Made by a program: the position numbers and the translations under genes. From Nymphaea colorata (taxonomy: Eukaryota > Streptophyta > Magnoliopsida > Nymphaeales > Nymphaeaceae), in assembly GCF_008831285.2 (NCBI RefSeq), contig NC_045145.1, positions 11,966,802 to 12,030,801 of the forward strand: a stretch of DNA of 64,000 bases, given 5' to 3'. Every line of letters starts with the position of its first letter. Position 1 is the first letter of the stretch. Shown here piece after piece: positions 1 to 10,600 of this stretch. The notes under the pieces were generated by a model that worked only from the letters and a program-made list of their open reading frames with translations, was not told where the DNA came from and did no database searches.

Positions 1-364
1 TAGTGCATTCTTGATTTCTTTAATGCCGGTTGTTGGAATGACACATAGCTCTCGTGGTTCCCCAAATTTCTCAAAATTCTGCTGTGGTCCTGTTGTTCAT
101 GTTTCTCTGTTCGTATGCATTTTTTTCTTTTCTCTTTGTGTTCTGCTTGCTCTAAGTACTTGTGTTCATAGTGATCACTTGCAGTGGAAATAGTTAGAAT
201 GTCCATAAGTTTGTGGACGTTTGCTTTTCTTAGACATCATATATGACTTACATTTTGTATTGGAGAATATACTGCCAAATCCACTTCTTTGTTATATAAT
301 GATCATGTCTTATTATGTACCAAGTTGTTTCACTATGTAAGGATTAGCTAAAAAGTTGGAAGTT
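1..364. other. Unassigned intergenic sequence
   Basis: I see no recognisable gene, RNA or element here. The stretch is AT-rich with several stops in every frame. It could be the interior of the Harbinger-like element whose right end is at about 560, but I could not match it to the interior of the complete relative at 10877-12107. Confidence 0.4.
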
Positions 365-560
365 GAAGTGGTTAATTTTACCCCTACAAAAACTACCTTG
401 TGCATTAAACAAGGTTAATTTTACCACGTTAAATTCTACCCTGTCATCAAACAAGGCCTCAAATTGGAAGATGAAAAAATTTCATCCTGTAAATTTTTTC
501 AGAAAAATTTACCACGGTAAATTTACCACGTTAAATTTTTCCTATGCATCAAACGGGCCC
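365..560 (+). mobile_element. Right-hand terminus of a Harbinger-like MITE
   Basis: This stretch aligns closely with the right end of the complete element at 10877-12107 (its bases 11930-12107). Both have a run of TTAATTTTACC and TACCACGTTAAATT motifs, an internal ATCAAACAAGGCC block that copies the terminus, and an outer end of CATCAAACGGGCCC here or CAATCAAACAGGGCC there. The terminal motif recurs about three times inside this end, so the element has subterminal repeats. The left end is outside the window or deleted, so no target-site duplication can be read. The following bases, TAG, are not a clear TTA duplication. Confidence 0.6.
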
Positions 561-1468
561 TAGAGAATATCTAAGGAGACAGATTTTAATTTTGATGATG
601 GAATTGTCGTTTACCTAATGCACTCGTGTAAGGGTGCTTTCGTAGTTCAAGTGAATGCTCCAGCCTAGAAGCATGCGGGTCATACCATCAGACTTGTTTC
701 ATAATGCTGAGTCCAAAGGTATCACCCAACCCAAGATCGCCTACATGTGCTTGTGCTCGGCTAGGCTTGGTTGACCGACTTGAGCCAGCTGTGGTTGGCT
801 AGCCAACCAGGGCTGACCAGCCATGCTAAGGCAATTTACCATGGCTAGCTGGCCATGGTCATGCCATGATCAAGCCAAGGCTAGGCTGAGGCCAAGCTAG
901 GACAGTTTGGCCCAGGCTTGATGAACCTAATCTGATCATTAGCTTTTATTTTAAGAATATAGTTTATCTAACCTAACGGTGTTTAGTTCACTTAAACTCG
1001 CAAACTCGAGAGATCACCCATGACTCTAGGCTTGCCAATTGTGAGCAAACTAGTTAGCCTTTTTCAAATATGTGTTCATGCTATTCAATTTTTATGTTTA
1101 AGGCTTAAATTTTGTTGGATTGCTTAAAATGCATGCAATATGCTTAACATAATTGTCATTTATGTATGATAATAAAAAGATCATGCATTGATTAATAATA
1201 AGATGAATTAGAAGCTCGATGGAACGGCACGGTACTGAGGGTGGCAAGCAACGGTTCGCAGTTGTAATTGTACCTGGATGATGGTCTTTGTCATGTGTCA
1301 CTTGAGAGAATACTCGGACGGAGTTGTTTGGGTAACGACCCTGCTCAGACGTGGGAAGTATGATGAGACTCTCGGCCCAATGTGAACCTACGACTCATGA
1401 GGGTCCAGGTTCTATGTTACCAGAAAAAGTAGATGCCTTAAGTTTCTTCCTTGCCATTAGAACCTATT
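561..1468. other. Intergenic sequence, no gene seen
   Basis: I found no convincing coding frame. Bases 750-910 are a self-similar, locally palindromic stretch rich in GGCTAGCC, CCATGG and CAAGCC words, probably a decayed short repeat. The rest is unremarkable. Confidence 0.4.
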
Positions 1469-1918
1469 GGTGGAGAACACCTAACTGGGGTCAATTAATG
1501 GGGAAACTGACAGCAGCAGTATTTTAAACAAGTGGATATTGAGTAAAATATGATAATGGAAAGAATGTATTGCCTAGGATTTGGTGGAGAACACCTCAGG
1601 GGTCAATTAATGGGGAAACTGACAGCAGCAGTATTTTAAACAAGTGGATATTGAGTAAAATATGATAATGGAAAGAATGTATTGCCTAGGATTTGGTAGA
1701 GAACACCTCACTGGGGTCAATTAATGGAGAAACTGACAGCAGCAGTATTTTAAACAAGTGGATATTGAGTAAAATATGATAATGGAAAGAATGTATTGCC
1801 TAGGATTTGGTGGAGAACACCTCACTGGGGTCAATTAATGGGGAAACTGACAGCAGCAGTATTTTAAACAAGTTGATATTGAGTAAAATATTGATAATGG
1901 AAAGAATGTATTGCCAAT
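1469..1918. repeat. Four-copy tandem repeat, unit about 113 bp
   Basis: Four head-to-tail copies start at 1469, 1583, 1695 and 1809 with the phrase GGT(G/A)GAGAACACCT. Each continues through GGGTCAATTAATGG, GACAGCAGCAGTATTTTAAAC and ATAATGGAAAGAATGTATTGCC. The copies differ only by a few substitutions and short indels: copy 2 lacks a few bases after CACCTCA and copy 4 ends in TTGCCAATG. The units have no long open frame. High similarity between copies suggests recent expansion or homogenisation by unequal exchange. Confidence 0.92.
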
Positions 1919-2152
1919 GATTGTGCCCTGCAAGTTAATATCCAGTGATGACTGAATGAAGTAAAGCATAGATGATATTGATTAATAGTTCTGCTTACAT
2001 ATTTTATATTCATGGTGCGAATATCCTCCAGTTATATTGTTGTGACGTATTATTGTCGGTGCGTGAACTATATCTTCACACACACCTCGTATACACATCG
2101 TAAATGGGCGTATTGAGTATGAGAAATCATACTCATGCTGTGAAATTTTACT

Positions 2153-2202
2153 CTTTTTTTAGGTGATTTTGACGAGTCTTTTTTTAGGTGATTTTGACGA
2201 GC
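2153..2202. repeat. 25-bp tandem duplication
   Basis: Two adjacent copies of a poly-T run followed by AGGTGATTTTGACGAG, offset by 25 bp (the AGGTG words start at 2161 and 2186). Otherwise 1919-2739 holds nothing I recognise. Confidence 0.8.
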
Positions 2203-2739
2203 CACAATAATGAGCAAGGTAGATCTTAGTAGATCTGACAGTTATGGCCTGCGGACAGTTATGACCTGCGATGCGGTCGCCTGGTATGCCATTCATGCTT
2301 TCACCTTAAGTGATATCCTACCCGATCTGACTAGTCAAACAGTCTCCCCTATTCCGACAATGTGCCAAGCAAGAAGCTCAGAACGGAAAGCACAATAAGC
2401 TAGATTCGACATAGATTCATTCTTCGTACTTGGTCCAACCTCAAAACCCTTCACTAGCCCAAAACTGTTGGTGAGACTTTTCAACATGTAAATTATAAAG
2501 TTGATCTAGATTGATATGGATTTCCATACATGACATTTGATTGTTAACCACACTATCAATAAATGTGAACTTGGGTCGTAGACTGATTAGAACCATTAAC
2601 TGCCCATGATAGGTCGTGCCATGCACTAACATGCACGCAATTATCTGTGCACACATCAGGACAGATCTGACCTACGCCAACTATGTAGTATGTGATTGTG
2701 AATGTTGAGCTACAAAAAAAAAATATTTTCGGGATGTTA

Positions 2740-3180
2740 CATTGGATCTAATGATGAGATATGGAACCAGATCTGAACCTAGCTTGGTTTTGGATATAAA
2801 GCTGATATTTGGATTTGGATCTAGATCAAGGCTGATTTTGAATCTAGAGATGGGATTTGGATCCAGATATAGATCTAAGGCTGATTTGAGATCCAAAGCT
2901 GGGATTTGGATCCTAATCTAGATCTAATGCTCAATTTTGGATCTAGAGTTTGGATTTGGATTCAGATCTGAATCTATGATCCATTTTGGATCTAGAGTTG
3001 GTACTTAGATCCTGATTTGGATATAAGGCTAAGTATTGAATCTAGAGTTCAAATGTTAGATCTATGTATGGGTTTTTAGGCTGGATCCTGACCTGAATTT
3101 GGATTTGAATTTAAAATAGGTCTGAATTTGGGCTACATTTGGGTTTTAGGTCTAATGGACGCCTTGGACTTGGGTCCAAA
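2740..3180. repeat. Degenerate short-period repeat, GGATCTAGAT type
   Basis: The stretch repeats words such as TTGGATCTAGA, GATCCAGAT, AAGGCTGA and GGGATTTGGAT with a loose period of a few tens of bases. Copies are too diverged to give a clean unit. The minus-strand translation rich in DLDPNP is a consequence of the repeat, not a gene. It may be a decayed minisatellite. Confidence 0.65.
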
Positions 3181-3374
3181 GTAAAAATTAGATTCAAAAG
3201 AAGACTCAAATTGGATCAATTATCGAATTAGAGGAAAAATAGATTAAAATTTAGGAAAATTGAAGCATTTGAGGCTTTTTTTTTTAGATTTATGATAACT
3301 TTGCCACAAAATGTTTGAAAAATGCTAGGCATAAACTTTGATAAATTTGGGTTGATTACACAATCTTGGGTCCC

Positions 3375-3790
3375 AAATTGGCTTGGTCTGGTTAGGTATA
3401 GCTCGACGCACTTGAGGATTATAACCTAAGTGGGCTCAAAGTCAAACCTAAATTTAGTCAAACCGTAAAACCACTTGGTTTGGTTATGTCTATCTCGACT
3501 CACTTGAGGATTATAACCTAAGTGGGATCAAGTCAAGCCTAAAGCCAAATCTAGTCAAGTCAAACCCTAAACTTACAATGTCTGGTTTGGTCTTGCTCGA
3601 CTCACTTAACCTAAGTGGGCTCGAGTCAAGCCTAAGACCAAATCGAGTCAAATCACACCTCAAACTAAAATGGTCTGGCTAAGTCTACCCCGACTCATGT
3701 AAGGATTATAACCTTAGTTCGTTCGAGACCAGCCTATGCCAAATCATGACAAGTCGGACCTTAAATCAGCTCAGGTATTGTAACTTGAGT
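3375..3790. repeat. Degenerate tandem repeat, unit about 95-105 bp
   Basis: Four diverged copies start near 3378, 3474, 3575 and 3665. Each runs from TGGTCTGGTT through CTCGACTCACTTGAGG and ATTATAACCTAAGTGGG to CAAGTCAAGCCTAA. Copy 3 lacks the AGGATTATA part. Isolated fragments of the same phrases continue to about 4000. No coding potential is apparent. Confidence 0.8.
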
Positions 3791-5522
3791 TAAACCTATA
3801 GACTACAACCAACGTCGTTTGGCACACATGATCTAGTCTAGTTGAGAACCATAACCTCAATGGAATTCTGCACAACTAAAGTTGAAGTCAAATTGGACCT
3901 TCCCCAACCATGATCTAGTTCAAGCTTAAGCCATGCGCCCTTGGTCAAACTTGGTTTGGGAGGGCCCTGCACAAGCCTAACTTGAGGATTGTCACTTGAG
4001 CACGACTTAAGCCCAGTTCAAAGCTAGTATGAGACAAGCCTACTTCTATAACTCTGTCCAGGCCCAAGGAATGAAGTTAAATGCAAACTTGCCCATCTGT
4101 AGTTTGGGCTTGCAACCGCTCCTTGCACTTCTATACCGTCTCCCATGTATAAGAACACTCACCATTGCCTATTTGTGCATGCATGTAAATAATGAAACAC
4201 TTCCATTTTCAACACATGATGTACGGATTTTCAATTAGAAATCATCTTCAACCACAACTATGTCACTTGCTTGCTTTGTTTTCAGTATGCTATTTGTGTC
4301 ATTATAATCGTCCTCAACATTCAATTTAAAAGCTACCATTTAGCTAGGCATATATATCTTCACACAAGTAACAACGCCCAAAGAAGTTGTAGCAACTTTT
4401 CTGCAAATACTAGCATTTCAGGTTGCACATGCAACAACCAAGTGACATTTGATTTCAAACACAGTAAACCGCTTTCAACTCTTTAGTACATGCAATATCA
4501 CCTCATTGACAATGCGTGCATTAAAATGGTAACTCAACTACCGTGATTGCATGAAGAGATGCAATATTGATAGCATTTGTGTTAAAATGACAAGATTGAC
4601 ACTTTCGCTTACAATTACTAAGCTAATTAAAAAGATGTAACACCAAAAAATTATAGTGGATATGTGTTCCATAACATTCCAACTTTAATAAAGTGGAAGA
4701 TATAATCTAAGCTAGATTGATAGGTTACAACATTTTACACTTAATGGATGACAAAAAAAAAAAAGGAATAATGACAACATTTTTTAATGTTGCTTGAGCT
4801 CAATATGACCTAGATGATTACAAGCATGTGAACATATCAGTCGTAACAACTTATTTTCTCTTTTATTGGATGTGGTATGACCAATCTAGTTAACTTATGC
4901 TCCAATAGAATCTGCTTCACTTTCCACCCATCAAACGCCTTCCCCACTACATGTAACAATCAATGTAAGCACAATTCTTTGTCTGTGAAGTGATTTCTAC
5001 CCAATGTCCTTTACATACCTTACATTATTGTTTGCATGGAATGTCGTTGGTTAGTAGCTCATTAGATACTTGCATTGAATGAAAATAGCCTTGAATTCCT
5101 CCTCATCGAGATGAGTGGAGAAACTGAAGTGTTATTTCTTGAAATAAAGGTGGCAAGTGCAAAAAAAAAAAAAATCGGGGGCATAGCTGGAACCCACAAT
5201 TTTTTTGCACAAGCAAGTGAAGAGCATTTTTAGAATGCCCTTTTTTATTGACTACATCGTTGCCGCGCCGAGCTTAAGGGCATTTAGGGAATGTCAACTA
5301 TTAAACTATTTTACATTTGCCGCTGCATCTACATCACTCGATTTTGCAAACCTTGTGCTGTCAGCATTAAACAAACGAAAGAGACGGAGAGATTATTTGA
5401 AAAGTAAAATGTACAATAAAATGTGAATAAAAAAAATTCGCAATGTATTTGTCTTGAACATCACCATAGAGATAAGTAAGAAGAATAATCTCAACTTGCT
5501 TATATATGATTGGCCGAAGCCA
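3791..5522. other. Intergenic sequence, no gene seen
   Basis: I saw no supported gene. The stretch holds short A-runs (near 4752 and 5160) and AT-rich unique-looking sequence. The open frames present (for example 4029-4238, 5205-5426) have no family resemblance and look like chance. Confidence 0.4.
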
Positions 5523-5530
5523 CCAATAAG

Positions 5531-6566
5531 TAAGGGTGAACAACGAGCCTAGCAACTTGAGCTCGTTTCGTTAAAACTCGGCTGGAAATCGAGTTCGAGT
5601 CGGTTGTTTTAGTACACAAGCCCAGCTCGAGCTTGTATTTTGACTCGTCTTTTTAGTCGAGCCAAGTTCGAGTTCACTGAACTCGAACTTTTAAACTCGA
5701 TGAGTCGGCTCGAGTAAAAATCTAATAGCAAAATGCAATTCCTACTTATTTCGTTTCTTCGGTTTTGAGTTTCATTTCTAGACCTGTGTTCTCTCTCCTC
5801 ACTGTCTTCGTTTTGGTCCCACCGACGACGACTGATCGGTGAGGCTGCAAATCAGCTTGTCTTCTGCTGCAGATTAGCCAACACCCAAGGTGCTACACTT
5901 TCTCTGTCTCTCAATCTCTTTTAATATGAAACTCTGAAGGCTTCGGAAAATCCTCATTAAAGCTATGGTTTTAGAAGTCCTCACTCAACGAGGGTTGAGG
6001 GAGCGAGGGTTTCTCCTCGCTGGGTCTCTCTTTGAGACCCTCACTTGCTTGAGTGAGGGTTTCTGAAACCCCAACCCCATCATTCAAGCGAGTGAGGGTT
6101 TCTTGAACCCCTTGCTCGACAAGGGTTGAGTAAGCAACGGTTTCTTGAAACCCCATTGCTCGAGCGAGTGAGGGGTTCAAATCTGAACTTTTCCCATTTC
6201 AGAAACCCTCATGGGAGGGAGCGAGGGTTTTTGTTCTTAAACCCTGTTGATTGGGTTAAGGGTTTGGAATTTTTTTATTTTTTATTTTTCTAAAGTTAGA
6301 TTCTTCCTCTTCCTCTGCAGATCGGCCTTCCCCTGCCATTTCCTCTGCAGATCAGCCTCCCTCTGCCATTGTAAGCGACAAAAAAAACTGCCGAGTCGAG
6401 CCTTAATCGAGTTACTCGAGCTCAACCTGTGATTGTCGAGTCGAGTTCGAGCTACAGTGGTCGAGCTGTTTTCAAGCTCGAGCCGAGTCAAGCTAGATGT
6501 TTCATTTAGTCGAGCCGAGCTCGAGCTGACTAAACTCGGGCTCGACTCGGCTCGTGTTCACCCCTA
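5531..6566. mobile_element. Non-autonomous hAT-type element with 8-bp target-site duplication
   Basis: The left end reads TAAGGGTGAACAACGAGCC. The right end, reverse-complemented, reads TAGGGGTGAACACGAGCC, giving imperfect terminal inverted repeats of about 18 bp. They are flanked by identical 8-bp sequences CCAATAAG at 5523-5530 and 6567-6574. An 8-bp duplication and TAGGG-type ends are the hallmarks of the hAT superfamily (Ac-like). Both subterminal regions are dense in GAGCTCGAG/GAGTCGAG words. Bases 5965-6250 contain a repeat of GAGTGAGGGTTTC units. No transposase is encoded, so it would need one supplied in trans. The element at 25793-26172 is a shorter relative. Confidence 0.85.
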
Positions 6567-6574
6567 CCAATAAG

Positions 6575-7119
6575 ATTTCTACCGACCATCCAAAGTAAGA
6601 AATCTCATTTCTTAGGATTAGATTGGAAGGTGCTCTACCCTAAACACTAAAGCATAAACAAAAACTCAACATAAACAAAATAAATACATACCAAAACAAA
6701 ACAAAGGACCATAAAAACTCTATAGACAAGGAACATTGAGAATGTCATAACGTCACACCTTTGGGATTCTACAATCCAACGCGTAAACATTCTTGGGTTT
6801 GATTTAAATGGACACCGAGTTGGATGTAAATACCCAATGCCTAACTTGACTCTGGTCGAAGCTATAAATTTGGGCATTGGGTTTGGGCCCGGCTGGGCTG
6901 GCCCAAAATTGGCCCCAATAATTTATTTATATGATTTTATTTGAAAAATATATATTTTATTACCATTAAGTATGTTGATGTGTTATACTATATATTTTAT
7001 TATAATCAGATGGAGCTCGGGCCCCGGTCGAGGGCCGTCGGCTGCGGCCCGACCCGATGCTCAGCCCGACTCTCATCCAAACGGCCGTGAAAAGGAAATG
7101 TCCGACCCGGCGAACGCGC
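6575..7119. other. Upstream flank of the HNH gene, with GGCCCGGCC-rich sequence
   Basis: Bases 6880-7075 alternate between GC-rich stretches (GGGCCCGGCTGGGCTGGCCC; GCCCGACCCGATGCTCAGCCCGAC) and an AT-rich core. This resembles a MITE-like repeat also seen, differently arranged, at 8930-9190. I could not define ends or a target-site duplication. The GC-rich part merges into the promoter and 5' leader of the gene that follows. Confidence 0.4.
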
Positions 7120-7127
7120 TATAAAAA
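7120..7127 (+). promoter_or_regulatory. Candidate TATA box of the HNH-domain gene
   Basis: TATAAAAA lies 169 bp upstream of the chosen ATG at 7289. A start site about 30 bp downstream would give a 5' leader of roughly 135 bases, normal for a plant gene. The assignment rests on sequence and position only. Confidence 0.5.
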
Positions 7128-7288
7128 GTGCAAGCTTTTGCGCTCTACATGGATTATCTCCTACCCGACCCGCATCTTAACCAGGGGAGGGCGGGGAGGA
7201 GAAGGGAAAAATGGCAACCGCGTCATCTCCTGGAAGAAGGAGAAGAGAGGACGCGTAATCGGCCGCGAGGTACGAACCAGTGCCGAGA

Positions 7289-7624
7289 ATGGGCAGCACG
7301 GGTGGTGACGAGAGGAGAAGGCGTCGGGCTTCGGCCAAGCTCTCCGCTGTCTCGACTCTCATCGAGCAAGGTCCCATAACGGTGGCGACAGACGAAGAGG
7401 GACCCGACAACGAAACTATCACCAGCAGCAGCAACAACAACAACAATCCCAGGTCCTTCTCGCACGCTGTGAAGCAGCAGTGTTGGGAGAAGGCGGAGAA
7501 GGTTAGGGGAAGGGACCCGGAGCGGTGGAGGCGCGACCCTCTCGGCAACCTCGTCTTCCGGAAGCTTGTAGGATGCCCTGGCTGCGTCTGCTACGACTTC
7601 GATCACATCCTCCCCTTCTCGAAG
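7289..7624 (+). CDS. HNH gene exon 1
   Basis: Codes 112 residues, from MGSTGGDE through the Ser/Asn-rich linker to the zinc-finger-like CPGC and the catalytic DHILPFSK. The donor is AAG|GTGCCT. Reading on past it gives a stop after five codons, which is why an unspliced reading looks like a 120-residue protein. Confidence 0.88.
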
Positions 7625-10600
7625 GTGCCTCTCTCTCTGTGAAGCAATTGCCTGTTTTTTCACCTTTTCGAATGTGAGGTTGTTATTTTCTATTTTCTAA
7701 ATCCAATTATCGCATTTAGTCGTCATAATGGAAGGAAGGCGGTGCTTACTTCGGCTTTGTGTTTCTTTAGGGTGGAAGGAGTTCTTTGGAGAACTGTCAG
7801 GTTCTACAGGTTTGTTCCATCTTTCTCTTGCATGAATATACATTTTGCTCTTTACGAGAAAGGCAATAGTGCCATTATGTTTGTCCTCCATCTCACAGAA
7901 GGTTGAGGCAGCATGTGGTCGTTCTTCATATTCAATGGCTGGTTGCACGTTCTTGAATCGCTGATATTTTTAAATTCAGAGGGTATCGTGGACATTACCT
8001 GAGTAGATGGATAGCTTATTCGTTCCACCGCTTTGTGCTTGTTCTTTAGGTTTTTATTTTTCTAAGCTTCAGATTGCCTTTTTGAATGGTTTTCCCTCCC
8101 TTTAATGCTTGATTTCGTAACCTCAAGTTAATTTCACTGCTCGTTTCAGGGATGGTAGAGCCTCAATTTTCTCTTCTTTCAAAGTATGTTTCTGCCATTT
8201 TTAGTGTGTCCTGCACCAAAAATTGTTGTCGTAGAAGCTGTGTTTGAGAAGATAATGATCCGGTTCCTCCGTCGGATGGTAGTTGTGAGAACTGAGAAGG
8301 GGTTGTTTATGGTTAGGTTTCTATAAAGGGAATGCTGAAGTTCATGTAGAGTCTCAGGTGGCCTTGAACTCTTACGGGCTTCTAACTTTTCCACTGTTAG
8401 GAAAAGCCTTTCCCTCATTTGCTTGAGTTTTGGGGTGGATTGAAGGAGTTAAGCAAGATTTTGTGTCCTACAATGTGGCAGATGCTAGGCTGAAACCTAA
8501 TTGCATCCTGATGGCTTCCTAGTATCCAAATGAAGATTTGTGTAGCTTTTTAATTAAACGGCACCCAGGCTTTGGGTGATGGCATCAATGTTTAGTCCAA
8601 ACCAATAGATGTTTTCTTTTCCAATTTTAACCTCATAAATATAATTAATTAATTAATTATTTTCCATCTTTTGATTTATTGATTGAGCTGGGGTTCTTTC
8701 AAAATCCTACTTTGCCTCTTTTTCTTGTTCCTCCGTTTTCCCTCTTCATGTTTTCTATTGAACAAGGCCACCTAGGCTCTAACTAGACACTCCTTGGGCT
8801 ACTATAGGGTCTGTCATGCAAACCTGCTTGGTTTTTTTTCCTTTTTTTTTTTTAACTATATAGTGTTCCAAGTATCCTATGCTTTGATATTTTTTATTCT
8901 TGATTAGGAGGAACAAGACAACACCTCTTATCTAGGATATTTTATTTTTAATATAAAATAATTTTTTTGAATATAAAATATATTTTTTAATAATAAAATA
9001 TATATTATTAATAAAATAAAAATAATATTAAAAACTTATCTGGCCGAATTAAGCCCGGTCGGGCCAACCCAGGCCGGCCCGATAAATTATCGGGTTGGAC
9101 TGGGCCGGTTATTTTGGGCCCGAACCCAGGCCTGATCGGGTCGGGCACCAGGTACGTGTCAGGTGCCCAGCCCGATGGCCACCTCTACTCTTGACTATGA
9201 CTTACTTTTAAACAAATAAAACAATAAATTCATGATTCAAAATTTATAGATTCAAACTTATAGTTTTCTCTAGGAAACCAAATAAAAACAATATATGATG
9301 GTTCAAGCCATTGTCGCAAATATCGTTCTCGGGTTTTATCGGTGAGGTTTTTCTTGGGTATTTTTTGTCAAACCTGTTTCTTTTTGGAAAAATATCGAGA
9401 AAATCCTAGCTATTTTAAAAAAATAAAAATCATCAAAATTAAGTAAAAATAAAATAAATGAGAAACTAATATAAAAACATAAAAAAATTAACTAGATAAG
9501 CAAGAAATGAAAATTAGAAAATGGAAAGTGGCACTCTAATAAATACCAAAAACACAGGTTATCTAATGGCTGAAGCATCAGATGGAATTCTCTTCGAGGT
9601 TTCCAGCAACCCTCACCTTCGACGCATGTTATCACTCGTCACTCCTCAAACCCTCACACGCCAAACACAGCTTCATCACTTCTCGAACCCTTACTGAAGA
9701 TGCAGACAGTCAAACCCTCGCCGAAGAGGCAGACAGTTGGTAAAAAGGTTAGGCGCAGCTAGAAGACGCAACTTCCACTCTCACGTGTCACAAGAAAGGT
9801 AAAACTAATAAACCCTATTCACTAAAAATTAGATTTAAATACCCATTTTGCCATTAAAAAGAAATTTAGTTCAAAAAATACCCTTTGTTTCTTTACTTTT
9901 AACACGTTATACCCTTCTTTAGCGAAAGAATTCATCACGTGCAGTTTTTATAAATTGAAAATTTAAAATCTGTGTGCAAGAACATATAAACAAGACAAAA
10001 ATTCAGGCAAAAAGAACACGATTTTATCGCGATAAATATTTTTTGCCGATTTTTCAAAATGTCTCGATTTTTTGGCCTTTTTTTTTTCATTTTCCTCCTT
10101 TTTAACGTTTATATCGCGATAATTTTTTGAAAATATCATGATACCTGTGACATTTGTTCAAGCTAGGCATACGTCTTTATGCATGGTGCATTAAAAAAAA
10201 AAACACAAATATTTTGGATGGTCTTGCACTTGGTCAAGTTTGACTGAGTAAAAAATGGACCAATTTGGCCTCGGGTGTGTTAAGTATACCTGGTATGGCT
10301 TTGACCACACCCAAGGCTGTACTCGTAACTATACCAGTATTGTACCGGTTCGGTATGGACATTGCTTCTTTACCCATGCGACATAGTCTCTTGATGACCA
10401 TGTTTTTCCATAATATTTGAGATTTAGGGAGGTTGCCATACAATACAAAGCAGTATTGCTTTATTCCATCTTTTTACTTAAAAACTTTATGCATTGATAT
10501 GACCACACCCGTAGCCTAAGTCCATCACTTAGGCGACATCTGTTAGACTGGCGCTTAGGCTGAACTAGGTGCTAGCACACCTAGTCCATGGGAAGGTGAA

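Noticed and set aside
1469-1918. CRISPR-like array
   Set aside because: The units abut with no unique spacers, there are no cas genes, and the genome is eukaryotic.
7177-7663. Long minus-strand frames over HNH exon 1
   Set aside because: They are shadows of exon 1. The plus-strand frame has the HNH motif, correct splice sites and a continuing protein.
6880-9190. A single large element bounded by the two GGCCCG-rich stretches (6880-7075 and 8930-9190)
   Set aside because: It would contain exons 1 and 2 of the HNH gene. The stretches are not clean inverted repeats and no duplication was found.
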